A DNA stretch of 51,861 bases from positions 1 to 51,861 of the forward strand of contig KV424101.1 of NCBI GenBank assembly GCA_001632435.1, written 5' to 3'. The DNA is from Calocera cornea HHB12733. Its lineage: Eukaryota > Basidiomycota > Dacrymycetes > Dacrymycetales > Dacrymycetaceae. The translations under genes and the position numbers were made by a program. Shown here piece after piece: positions 22,101 to 33,102 of this stretch (position 1 is the stretch's first letter; each line of letters begins with the position of its first letter). The notes under the pieces are model-generated. The model saw only the letters and a program-made list of their open reading frames with translations. It made no database searches and was not told where the DNA came from.

Positions 22101-22395
22101 TGAGGCCGCCTTGTTTGTACAGCTCCCTTCGCTCTCCTCGACCCATCTCGTAATCCACCACGCGCAACCCAGGTCTTCTCACACCCATTACTCCCAGTTC
22201 TTCCCCAATTCCCGCTTCATCCTCTGGTGAAGCTCCCACCAGGAGGACAAGAGAGGACGGTGAGTCATAGATCTTGAGGAGGGTGCAAAGGAGCTTGCGC
22301 AGACCCAGGCCGCGCGCGAGGATAAGCAGATCGGACGTGTGTGGTGAGTGAAACTCCTCGATGATGTGCTTTTGAAAAGGAAGTAGCGTTGTCAT
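19125..22395 (-). CDS. rad1: DNA repair endonuclease RAD1/XPF (ERCC4 family)
   Basis: Seven exons: 22007-22395, 21635-21959, 21024-21582, 20510-20975, 19959-20460, 19648-19908 and 19125-19598. They sum to 2,976 nt, so 991 aa, the usual length for XPF. The N-terminus [14 protein letters not shown] and LLILARGLG opens the inactive helicase-like module, and GMVVLHAEK and [10 protein letters not shown] belong to it. The nuclease core reads [13 protein letters not shown] then [19 protein letters not shown], the intact GD-xn-ERK-xxx-D metal-binding motif. The C-terminus holds the tandem helix-hairpin-helix ([34 protein letters not shown]). With RAD10/ERCC1 it cuts 5' of lesions in nucleotide excision repair and in single-strand annealing. 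The start is the first ATG of the frame. Confidence 0.95.
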
Positions 22396-25300
22396 ATTGG
22401 AGGTATCATTGGAGAGATGCGGGAAACTGAAGGGGTGGCGAATAGAAAGCGAGTACTGTAGGCTGTTTGAATTGGTCGTGCTCAAGCACTCGAGGAGCAG
22501 AGTCGCTGTCGAACCCTGACCGCCGTTACGTAACCCGGTGAGTCTCTTCTCGCCGATTCATGACTCGCTAATCTGCTCCTGTTTCGTTGCGTGTAAAGCA
22601 ATGAAGCATGGTCTTTCTGCCCGATCGAAAGTCAAACCTACAGCCTGAGTTATGTCAAGCCTCAAGGCAAGTCGCCAGTCCAGGAAGCCATGAGGCTGCA
22701 ACATCGCACGACCAATCGATCTCTATGCCTTAGCTTACGTTGGACACCGAGCGAGTCTCCTGACGATCGCAGGCGCGGAACGGGGATGGCGGCCTGTTTT
22801 CTCAGCAATGGAGCGCCATCTGTATACAACTGAGGCTGCGTGAGGTGTCCACACATACTCGCGTCGTTGTGAGTTGCCCGGAGGAGGTATGGAGCCGATG
22901 AGTGCTGAATAATATGGTCAAGACAAGATCATAACCCCGTTCATCGCATTGTCATGCTCGGAAATTTGCTTTCAGGTGAACAGAGCAAGCAGGTATTTGT
23001 CAGCATATGAAGCACTTGCAATGTAGTTGAAGGATTCGTCATGCCGGTCAGCAAGCCCGGCTAGGCCCGTGACAATCCAGAGTCCTCGGACTGTATATTG
23101 GCGCATATCATGGAATAGAACCGCGCATTCATGGGAACAGAATCACTGGCCAGTCTTGCCTCGACAAGTCGGTGCATGGGCAAGCTGATGACAGCTCACT
23201 GGCCGTGCAGCACGTGAGAACACACTTCGCGGAGACTCCTCTGGGAAACCGCAGTCACAGACCCAAAGCCAACGGCCCAACGGGCAGTGTTACTACCAGA
23301 ATCTATTCCCCCAGGTTCAGATCACAGGAAGAAGTTGTGCTTGATAGCTAATGCAAATGATCGGGTGGAAGTCGGCAGAGATGCGGCGGCCGCGGCTTCA
23401 TAGTTTCAGAGCGGTCATATCAGTCACCCGCATAGCGTACGCAGTCGGGTTATTATTTTTATTTTTATTTTTCGAAGTGCAACAGGGATGATCCGGTAAC
23501 TTACTGTCCATCCGGCCCGGGCGCATCCTCGACTCACTCTGTTACATCGGACCGGCATGTCTCCTGATCCTGAACGCTTGCTGACCGGCTGTGTTCCTCA
23601 GGGATGCGATTACAAGCAATGCCTGTGAAGTGGTGCTTGAGAGTGTCACTACTACTATCCACGACCGTCAACCACGACTCTATGAGCGTGCTCATGATGA
23701 TTCCAACCTGCGGAACGCTAACCGCGGGCAACACGTGCTATCGGAAGCGAGTGTACTATCATAGCAGGGTCCATAACTGTGGGGCCCGCATGGGTCCCTG
23801 ATCATGGAGACTGAATGGAAGCATTGCGGCCGCATGACTGACTCCCCAAGGACAGGGTACTACTGTCAAATCTTGGGGATACGTTGGACCAATAATCCTG
23901 AGACATGTTTTTGCTGGGTCTTGCAAAATGAAGACATGCAAATGGAGGTCGGGCGACCTGCCGAATTTCCGCTCGTCAAGGCATCGGTCTCCGTGCATCT
24001 GACCTTTCACCTCGGGTTCATCAACCAACCATCAAGCGTTGAGTACCGAAATACCGCTCTCATACAGGCCAAGGACTCGTCCCACTTGCTCGTTCCCTTT
24101 GGCCTAAATTTATATCTCAGGGTGGCTCTATTGAAACCGTGGCCTTCCATGACAGGGTTCACAGCTGCCAAAAGAAGGTCATCCGGCGGCTTCGCGTGGG
24201 AACTTACGATCGGCACGCGTCTGCCGTCAGGGGCATGCCGTTATACAAGTTGTGTCAGTAATGACCGTCCGATCGTGATAGAGCGGAAAGAATACAGTTG
24301 GCCTATGACATAAGCCAGTCATCCGCTTATGTCACGGGGAACTGGGCATTCAGATTCCGGAGGAAAACTTAGATAATCTGACTTGCTGACGAATTGGCTT
24401 AGACACTGTATTGCTCAGCCCGCCTCCACTCCGAGTGGTCCCGCTTCAAATCTGACACTCCTGATCTCCACATTCCATCTCCAGTTTTGGCAGCTTTGTT
24501 CGAGGCGGGCTTTCTGGAATAAATGAACCGCCATCAGACAACGCCAGACCAGAGCGGCACTCCGACACGAGCCTGCCTACGTGCAGCTGATTCAAAATTG
24601 TCGGTTATCGGCAAAAAATTACTCTGCCCTGTTGAGTACGTCTCGCGTTAGGACGACTCTCGCCCATCGGCTTTCTACGTCGCATGGCGCTAGGTTAGAT
24701 CATGGCACCGGCTTGATGTTGCCGTGGTCCCCTGTCCACTTCAGTCGAGGACCGGAAGGGCCGGCACTGGCATGCACCGGTGGTCCCTATCGTAAAGTCC
24801 GATGACTGACGCGGGTCCAGTTGCTGTGCCGTGAGTTCTGTTGGCAACCTTGAAGAGCTGCGTGGCATCCAGTACACAAGGGGGATAGGGTCTTCCGCCA
24901 ATTGCAACAGCGGAGCGGGAGCTTTACGTCACTCGAGGTGCCTTCGGAAGAGGCGTTCAGCGCACCTAACCAGACTTCATTACTTAAGTCGCCCGAACGC
25001 TAAGGGAACGCTTCCTGCTGATTCTGACGGGCGCTTAGCCGGCTGACCCTTGCATTACCCGATCCGCAACCCGACATTGAGTAATCTATCGATGTATTCT
25101 CGTTCGCCGGGGCTATTCTGTCTCTCTTTCTTTCGGCAGGCTCCATGGCGGTGGTCTGGAGCTCGATGTCAGCGCCCGACACATCAGCTGACACTCGCCA
25201 AAGGGGCAGAATGAATGGTATCGCCTTCTTGGTGCATGCACCTTGTTACGTGGATCCGTAAGACGAGCTGACGAGTATATCAAGGACCTATTCACTCCAA

Positions 25301-25645
25301 CCAGAATTCATCCCTTGAGCTCCGCCAACCTGATCTTCTCTACTCGTCTTTGGTGATCTTTTCTTTCTCTACAGTACCGCCCCAAGCTTCCCTTGACCTC
25401 CTGTTCTCTCCGGAAACTGCTTGCTGCGAAAGACGGAGTCTGCATTAACTGTGTCGTGTCCGCGAATGCAGTGATCCGAAGGCACGGACGCCGATCAGGA
25501 CCCATCGAATGGTATTTCCCTTCCTTATGTGGACGCTATACAACCCTGAAGCTTAAAATGACTCTTGACAGGAGTGTCAAATATCTTGTCACCCGCCCCA
25601 TCCCGCGCCTGTCTCTATTTGATCCATTGTCTTAACACCAACGTC
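22396..25645. other. Gene-free stretch
   Basis: 3.25 kb with only short open frames on both strands, none with splice or motif support. It contains a T-rich tract of repeated ATTTTT units (about 23449-23481), which could be the tail of a decayed retroelement, and a 10-bp inverted repeat at 24306-24334. The last 200 nt carry the promoter of the SDR gene at 25646, with TATACAA at about 25537. Confidence 0.5.
24306..24334. repeat. Perfect 10-bp inverted repeat
   Basis: TGACATAAGC and GCTTATGTCA are separated by 9 nt. It can form a short hairpin or a palindromic protein-binding site. Nothing nearby shows what it serves. Confidence 0.4.
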
Positions 25646-26962
25646 ATGCCGGTCATCCCCGCTTCTGGAAGAGTTCTCGTTACTGGTAACGCTACTCTGG
25701 CGCCCGTTCACCGGAGGCTGATACATACCATTTGTAGGCGCCACTGGGTTACTTGGCTCATGGGTTACTCAGACGTTGCTACGTCAAGGATACTATGTCC
25801 GAGCCGCTGTTAGGTCCTCGGAGAAGGGAGAGCAACTCGCCAACATTTTGCAGCCCTTCGGCGCACGCTTTGAGTATGTCGTAGTCCCGGCCATGCAGGC
25901 TACGGGGGCCTACGATGAGGCGGTAAATGATGTCGATGGAGTCGTCCATACGGCCGCCGTCGTTGATTTTCGAGGAACTTACGATGGTGAGAGACCCCTT
26001 ATCGCTAGCCGATGTTAACTAAAGATACCTGAAGAAGTATTCATGGCTACCATCGAAGGTGTTATCAGCTTACTGAACAGCATTCGTCGGTATGGGTAAG
26101 AGGATTTCCATTAAGTCTACCGAAGCTTTTCTAACCGCGTTTTCCAGCCGGAAAGTTCGTCGTGTAGTAATGACGTCGTCCTTTGATGCTGTGATGGAAC
26201 CCCATCCGCTTGGGTACACTTACAATGAGGTATGCAGGGTCGGCGGTCGCTAAACTCATCGCTTATCGACATCTTACCCTCCGCCAGCTGGACTGGAATA
26301 ACTACTCCCTTACCCTCGTGGAACAATACAGGGAAAAGGCAGCGTCCCACCATATTTACTTCGCGGCCAAGACCGTCTCCGAGCGCGTTGCGTGGGACTT
26401 TACGCGTAACAACGGAACCTTGCCATGGGACTTAGTCACTCTGACTCCCCCATTCGTAAGAGGTCATTACTTTCTAGAGGACTTCGGCTGACGAATTTAG
26501 ATGTTCGGCCCTATGCTTCTTAGCGTAGGTCTTCCCTTTCTTTCGTGATCGGTGATCATCGGCTCACTAAGATCACAGGGCGTCAACTACACGTCAAACT
26601 TCCTCTACGGCCAAATTCTGAAAGATTGGCCCGCAAACCAGGTTGGCCAGTTCGCAGGATTCTGGATCGACGTCCGTGATGTCGCCACTGCACACCTGCT
26701 CGCGCTACAAAAGGAGAAAGCAGGTGGGGAGAGGATCCTGGTTGCCGCGGGTGCCTTCGCTTGGCAGGACGTCTACGATTCGATGCAGTCGGCGCAATGC
26801 TCTATACCTATGCCGAGGGGCAGTCCTGGAGTCAAGAGAGGCATCATGAACGTAGCCGACACGAGCAAGGCCACCCGCCTCTTGGGCCTTACTTATCGGC
26901 CACTGGGCGAAGCAGCGCGTGACACCCTCATCAGCGTCAAGATAAGGAAAGCCCAGGCGTGA
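25646..26962 (+). CDS. SDR oxidoreductase, GRE2/dihydroflavonol-reductase-like (copy 1)
   Basis: Seven exons, 25646-25685, 25738-25986, 26035-26095, 26148-26229, 26288-26455, 26501-26524 and 26579-26962, sum to 1,008 nt (335 aa). The Rossmann motif VTGATGLLG is split by the first intron after 40 nt. The catalytic serine lies in VVMTSSF and the Tyr-xxx-Lys in IYFAAK. Extended SDRs of this type reduce aldehydes and ketones with NADPH (methylglyoxal reductase, aldehyde reductase, cinnamoyl-CoA-reductase-like); the substrate is not predictable. Exon 6 is only 24 nt. Compared with its paralogues, the introns after the Rossmann exon and before AFxWQDVY are missing. It ends RKAQA. Confidence 0.88.
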
Positions 26963-28637
26963 TTCCATCACAAGTAGAACAGGATCACCCATCTCTGTCG
27001 CGATACCCATCTCAATTACGTTGTATGCTTCAATGTTCTGGTCAAGACAATAGTCACATGATGCTTGTATCAAGACAGCGCTGTAGCTTGCCCCAAACCG
27101 CGAAGGAACGAGCTCTAACAAGGGCTTATTGGACCACAGGCAATCCGACAACGGCTGATCCGCCTCAGCCAGATTCCCGTCTGCCTAGCATGAACACCGT
27201 GTTCAAGACTTCCGTAGCTGCTCGGTGCTGCGTGACTAGGACCGCCCCTGTTTCCAACCAAGAACCCAGTCCCCAGTAGTGAAATAAGCGCCCGCCAGCC
27301 CACCCCGCTCCAAAACCCATTGATCGAGCAGACGATCCGCGTTTTGAATAGGGCCCGAGAGCGGTACACAATTGTTTCGCCTGACCATGCTGCTTTCCCA
27401 CGTCTCCTGACGTTTGATCTGCCCCCCAAAGTTATTCCTGGATGCGTTCCTTTCCCACGGATCTAGGAGTTCCTCACATCCGTGTGCAGACGAGCATTGC
27501 GTGCTCGGGCCGCTCGAGCTTCACTACATTTTCCCCAAATTGATGTATGCCGTTATTGCACCGGATGAGTCACTTTCGGCGTCATAGCCGCGGTCAGACC
27601 GACTCTGGATCGAGTTTCCCGGCGGGAGATCGAACAATATAAGGCCTCGGCCTTGGTGTTTTCGCGAGATCCCTATGTCTCCCTTGTACACGTGTCGATA
27701 GAGTAAGCTTTTGTATAGCGTAAGCTTTTGTATAGAACGCTTACGGCGCTCGAGAGCGGTTGTCTTCCCCGAAGCAGACTCGATATACACACTTGCTCGA
27801 GCCGTTCAGTCTGCAAGGTTTGAATACAATTATTCAGAGAAACCGGCCGCCGTCGCCGTCGCTTTGGTCGGCCAACTCCCGGAACGCCCAGTACCGTGTA
27901 ATTTGGCGACAACCGGTTCCGAGTCCGGCTACTACCTGGCCGCCCTCCCGTAATACCTCTTCCTTCAACCATCATTGCGCACAACGCCGAGTTACATTGT
28001 AAGCACGTACTGTACAGTAGTCCGCAACCGAGAATGTGCCGGCAGATATCACATTTCACCGGCGATCCATCTCCTCCGAAGCACATTCGAGGTATTACAT
28101 TAGCGGCACATTTTATCTCACCGTCAAAGGTCGACCACCCGTGATTCAGTACACGACCTCGCGGCTTGCCGGACAATCACAGTACGCCGAAGCATTGTCC
28201 GAAGCCATATCAATCCCACTTCCGAGAAGTACCCACAACACAATAAGCTAAGCTAGCCAGACATTACATTAACGTACGAATAAGAATAAACGAAAAAAAA
28301 GCGCGCCACACGCGCGCTAGACGGGTAGAAATCCAAATCCAAATCCAATTCCCGAGCCGAAGTCGGCCCACGTTCGTCGCCTCAACTCAACGGCGTACCA
28401 TGTACCGCGTACTGAGCGGCAACCGGACCGTTGTTGCGCTCTCTCTCTGCTGCTGCGCTTCTCGCTTGTGCTCGAGGCGCCGGCCATCCGTGCGCTTGCC
28501 TCGGTCCCCGCCGACGGTATGTCGAACCTTCCCGCGTCACCGGCTCTCCCGTCCTTCCAGCGTCGAAGACGTCACGGATTTGTGCCTTCACCGCCCGACC
28601 ACCCCTCGCCCTCCGCATGCTCATCACGGGCACTCAC
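26963..28637. other. Gene-free stretch
   Basis: About 1.7 kb without a supported gene. It contains a 17-bp tandem duplication (GTAAGCTTTTGTATAGC, 27703-27735) and a short CCAAAT-type repeat near 28331. It separates the SDR gene from the 3' end of the membrane-protein gene. Confidence 0.5.
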
Positions 28638-29891
28638 TCAGTCCACCCTCCTACTCCGGTTCCTCTTGCTCCGCCTCAACGGCGTATCGCTCCCGCTCCC
28701 GCTCCCCTCCTGCTCCACCCCGCTCGCCTTGATCTTCCTCGCGCCCTTCCCCTTCCCCTCCGCCTCTCCTCCGGCCCCAGCCCCAGCCCCAGCCCCAGCC
28801 CCAGCCCCAGCCGGCTCCTTCTCCTTCTCCTTCTCCTTCTCAGCCAGCTCAAGCTTTGCCAGCTCCCCGCGCATCTGCCGCAGCCCCCTCTCCCGCCAGA
28901 TCCACGCTGCTGCCATGACCGGTCCCGGGCCGAACGCCGGCACGCCCTGTACGAGGGCGATGGCGGTAGGCGGCTCGAAGCCCTTTCCCAGCTCGTACGC
29001 CAGCCACAAGGCGGTGACGAGCGTGCTGCCGTACATGAGCGCATTGTCCCACTTGAGCATGTGCTGCGCTGCTGCGTTCAGAGCGGCGCCCGGGGAGAGG
29101 TTGACGACGTTGGGGATGAAGAGCGTTTGCAGCTCCTTGATGAAGTTGACGCTGTTGATTATGCTGTAGACGACGCGGAGGTGGGCGAGCAGCCCCGGGA
29201 CGGCCGCGACCGCGTAGGTGGCTTGCGTCGCCCAGTAGCCGTCGAGCTTCTTGGATGCGGGCGTGACGAGCTTGCGCAGCTGCGAGTAGAGCAGCTGGAT
29301 GGCGCTGACGTAGACGGGGAACGGCTGCCACGCGGCGGCGATGAGCGTGCCCGGGCGCAGGGCGAGGTACACGGTCGGGGCGATGTACCCCAGGCCGACG
29401 CCGAGGAACGCGCCCTCGGCATCGGCGCGCGAGATCTGGCCCTGGCGGATGCGCTGGGGCGCGTCGGAGGTGAGGAGGATGGCGAGCATCTGCAGGGGGA
29501 GGACGATGCCACCTCCGAGGGTCTGGTAGGCGAGGCCCCAGAGCACGGGTAGCGCGACCCAGGGCGAGCTGCCCCCGCGCGAGGCCTCGAGCCACCCGAC
29601 CGCGACGGGCACAGCGAGCGAGCCGATGCACTCCATGGCTGTTCGCCAGGCTGGAGTGCCGGGCTCGAGGGCGCCGAGGAAGAACTCGCTGAGCGTGCAG
29701 AGGAAGCCTGTTGCCCAGCCTGGGACGTAGGGGAGTGCATAGGCGCTGGCGCGCGTGAAGGGCGGGAGCATGCAGGATGTCGCGAGGACGTCCCCGCCGC
29801 CGTTGAGGACGATGTGGACGCGGATGAAGTAGATGCCCGCGAGGGAGGCGGCGGCGTAGAGCCCGATCAGGTACGGCTTGTAGTCTGTCAT
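28638..29891 (-). CDS. Multi-pass membrane protein, unknown function
   Basis: Intronless ATG-to-TGA frame of 417 aa. The first 330 residues contain roughly eight to ten hydrophobic segments, for example YLIGLYAAASLAGIYFI near residue 7-23, IGSLAVPVAVGWL, and ILWGL-like and QMLAILL stretches. There is no cleavable signal peptide. The C-terminal 90 residues are very different: a Lys/Glu repeat, then an alternating Ala-Gly run encoded by a CCCCAG-type microsatellite (about 28770-28810), then a basic tail (RRSKRNRSRR). I do not recognise the family. It is fungal in style and could be a transporter or biosynthetic membrane protein. The strong codon bias and coding continuity support a real gene. 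Confidence 0.72.
   Translation of the reverse strand: MTDYKPYLIGLYAAASLAGIYFIRVHIVLNGGGDVLATSCMLPPFTRASAYALPYVPGWATGFLCTLSEFFLGALEPGTPAWRTAMECIGSLAVPVAVGWLEASRGGSSPWVALPVLWGLAYQTLGGGIVLPLQMLAILLTSDAPQRIRQGQISRADAEGAFLGVGLGYIAPTVYLALRPGTLIAAAWQPFPVYVSAIQLLYSQLRKLVTPASKKLDGYWATQATYAVAAVPGLLAHLRVVYSIINSVNFIKELQTLFIPNVVNLSPGAALNAAAQHMLKWDNALMYGSTLVTALWLAYELGKGFEPPTAIALVQGVPAFGPGPVMAAAWIWRERGLRQMRGELAKLELAEKEKEKEKEPAGAGAGAGAGAGAGGEAEGKGKGARKIKASGVEQEGSGSGSDTPLRRSKRNRSRRVD
28770..28812. repeat. Coding hexanucleotide microsatellite
   Basis: About five to six copies of CCCCAG on the plus strand, read on the minus strand as an alternating Ala-Gly linker in the membrane protein. It is length-variable by nature. 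Confidence 0.7.
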
Positions 29892-30509
29892 GCTGCGGTC
29901 GTGGGCGTGGGAGGTATGCTAGTGCAGGTATGCCGGTTCGTAGACGCCGATGTCGATGTTGCTGTGGTCGTTGTCTGCCTGGGCGTGGTCGTCGTCGTCG
30001 TCGTCGTGGTTGTGGTCGTCGCGTCGTGCAGGCGACTTTTGAGGCCAAGGGAGGAGGCAGGAGGAGAGGCTGAGAGGCGGACGCGTCGAGGGACACGCCC
30101 CGGCACGCCATCGCCAGCCCTCCGCCCGCCACCGGCCCGCCCCCACGGCACGCAGCACCTCACAGGGCAACGTCCATCAACGGCGAATTAATCAATTGCC
30201 TGACTACGTGGAAGAAATCCCCCGAGAATTTTCACCGATTGTGCACCAAGGGAGCGCAGAATTGCCACGGACAGATTGCGTGGCGAGGTGCTGATAGGCA
30301 GCATTCCCGGGGCTGCAGATCACGTGGACCACAACAACCGCTCTTCCACGCGCCGTACAGCAACTCCGAGCCGAAGAAAGAAACGCAATGCATGAGCTCT
30401 ATAGTACAGATTGCAAATATACCAAAAGCCGAAACTGCTTCTTTCCCTCTACTTACTGCGTCTTTTATGCCCCGTCCCCCGGGCCCAAACGGGTGAACAG
30501 CAATAGGGC
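29892..30509. other. Intergenic
   Basis: The 5' flank of the membrane-protein gene and 3' flank of the MFS gene. It contains a GTC/GTG-rich microsatellite near 29960-30030. Open frames here are GC-rich shadows without support. Confidence 0.5.
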
Positions 30510-32366
30510 TCATCGGGCCCTCCCCAACCGCTTCTCCTTCTCCCTCTCGGCCAACTCGAGCGCCGCCCCCAGATCCCGCGCGTACCACACGCTCCCCACC
30601 ACCGTGATCGTCATCAGTCCCCAGATCAGGTTGCCCCCCAGGAAGTCGCTGTCGACGGATAGAGCAAAGAGGGAGGAGACGAGCCAGGGGGCGATGGCGC
30701 GCGCGCCGGCCGTGACGGTTTGGGCGAGGGCGGCGGTGGATGCGAGGGCCGAGGGCGTGGGGGTGATGCGTTTGCAGAGGATGAATGTCAGCCTGTTCGG
30801 GGCGTTAGCGATGGGGTGAGCGTGGGAGGGTGGGAAAGACGCACGGGAAGATCATGGCCGCGACCCTGCCCATGAACGCGAGCCCACACGCCCCCACAAT
30901 AGCCAGCGCGCCCGCCTCGCCCCTCGGCCGATCGCCCTCCACCGCCCTGACCAGATGCCTGAGCGCGGGTGCAGCGGGGAACATGAGCACGAGCACGGCG
31001 AGCACGACGGGGTACATGCGCATCCCGTAGCGCCGCTGGATGCGCGGGAAGATGAACACTTGGATTATTGCGCCCACGGAGCCGGCGAAGGAGAGGCAGT
31101 AGCCGATCTGGACGTTCGACAGGGAGAGGCCGCCCAGGGACAGGTTCGTGTATGCGTACAGGATGAAGACGATGTCCCATGCCTGGTCCGCGTCAGCTTT
31201 CGCACAAAGGAAGCAGGGGTAGTGGAAGGCGATGGGAGGGACGCACCTGGTTCTCGAACATCATGAGGAACGTGCAGACCATGGCCTTGACCATCCCTGG
31301 CGCGCGCGCGATCTCCCAGGCCGTCCACAGGCGGTCCTCTTCCCGCGGAAGGATGCCAGCAGCCTCAGCAGGCATCTGCTCGTCCATCGCGCCGTACGCG
31401 CGCTCCCCCGCGCGCAGCCGCTCATTGCTTGCCTCCCGCTCCTGCTCCCGCTCCTCCGTGCTCGGTGCGGGCTGAGCCTGCTCCTTCCGGACCTTGGACG
31501 GCAGCGTCTCCTTGAGGAAGAAGACGGAGAAGAAGAGCGAGACTACCATGAGCGCTGCGCTGAGGAGGCACGGGAGGAGGTATGGGTTCGCCCGCCAGAA
31601 GGGCGTGTCGAACCACTGCGGGAGCTGCTCGGCTGGACGAGAGAACATGCCACCGATTGTAGGGCCCACGATGCACCCTATGGCCCACATGAGGGAGATG
31701 AATGCGAATGCTAGAGGCGGTATTAGTCGTGTCATTTGGACTTGGGAAGGGCAAGACAAGACGCACCCTGCGCCTCGTTCGTCTCGTCCGTCAACTCGCT
31801 GACAATACTCTGCGTGACGACCCCGTTCCCGCAGAGCGCACCCATCATGAGCCGTGAGGCGACCGTGAGCCAAAGCGACTTTGAGAAGCCGTACACGATG
31901 TTGAGCACGGCTAGGCCAACGAGCCCCATGCACATCACGGGCCGGCGGCCGATCTTGTCCGAGAGTCGGCCCCAGTGCATCACCGTGAGCACGTTGGCGA
32001 TAGCGAAGACTGTTCGCGGGTTCAGCGCGTGGACATGGGAGGGAGATGGATGGGGCACGCACGCGAATCGATCAGCCCGCTGATGAACCCCACGTCCTTC
32101 TCGCTCTTCGCGTACCCCAGGCGATAGCACATGTCGTTCACGTACGGGAAGATCTGCGTGTACGACACCGGCTCGGCGAGCATTATGATGCACAAGACGA
32201 AGAGCTGCGCCTTGGGTAACGGGGTCGGGCGGCGCCGTGCGAGGGGGGTCGATGCGTCTGCTGGTGCGGACGAGGAGGCCTTCGGAATGGCATGCTCGAG
32301 CACGCCGTCGTCCACGTCTGCGAGTAGCGGGGTCGTCGATCCCGATGTCGACTTGGAGGCGACCAT
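30510..32366 (-). CDS. MFS transporter (copy 1)
   Basis: Five exons, 32063-32366, 31767-32009, 31247-31710, 30845-31182 and 30510-30792, encode 543 aa. Features are LPKAQLFVLCIIMLAEPVSYTQIFPYVND (TM1), the MFS signature VLTVMHWGRLSDKIGRRPVM between TM2 and TM3, SIVSELTDETNEAQ after TM4, AFAFISLMWAIGCIVGPTIGG (TM5), a long acidic central loop (residues about 270-330), and a second six-helix half ending YARDLGAALELAEREKEK. It resembles the fungal/plant ZIFL and yeast YCR023C group, placed at the vacuolar or plasma membrane; the substrate is unknown. The five-exon structure is shared with the paralogue at 43885-45744. Confidence 0.9.
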
Positions 32367-33102
32367 GGTTGAATGGATTCCGGTGGTGGGGAACTAGGGA
32401 GTTGGGCAAGCCTCAGCGAAGGCAGGGAAGCTAGACAGGCGGGAGAGATGTCAGGCCAGTAGAACAAAGGGCAGGGGTGCGCAATAAGCGGGGAAGATGA
32501 CAGCAGCAGATCAAGAACGGCGGACCAACCATGTCCACAGCATCGGCTCGTCCCTTCCGTCCATTCCCCAATGCGGCAAGGCAGGTCCCCATCGGCGCAC
32601 CACACGGTCCCTGTACCTCATTAATCCATGCGGAAGACGCACTCCAGCCGGCCAGGGCCGTGACAAAGGGTATGACTGAGCAGGGTGCGAGAATTTGATA
32701 TTGCGAAGAGCTGGGCACGGTCGAGCACCGTATGGAGTCGATAATACGCGGTCCAATCAGCCACGGGCGCCTCTTCGGGAATCTTGCATGCCCGATAGGG
32801 TCTAGATAAGACGGCAGGGGTGGCTGTGTGTTTGATTAATGACTATACAGCACCACAACTTGCTCTTCTCCGCCCTCTCGGTTCCAGTGTGCCCGCATGA
32901 GACAGTGAGACGCCAATTCCATAGGGTTTGGTCGGCGCCGCCATGCTGGAGAAGAAGTTTTCCGGCCTCTAAGACGACAAACTGCGTTTCGCCTTTTTTC
33001 CTGTACAGTATGCCCGATAGTTATGCAGTGCGGATAAATTAGAGCATGCACCCGCCGATGTACGACAAGAAATGGGACAGATACGTTCACGATGCCTCGC
33101 TA
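32367..33102. other. Intergenic
   Basis: 5' flank of MFS copy 1 and 3' flank of SDR copy 2. No supported gene. Confidence 0.5.

Noticed and set aside
28431..29552. 373-residue plus-strand frame antisense to the membrane protein
   Set aside because: Antisense shadow without motifs or splice sites.
28849..30132. 427-residue minus frame overlapping the membrane protein in another frame
   Set aside because: Composition is Arg/Pro/His-rich, typical of the shifted frame of a GC-rich gene. The overlapping frame has coherent membrane helices and an ATG start.
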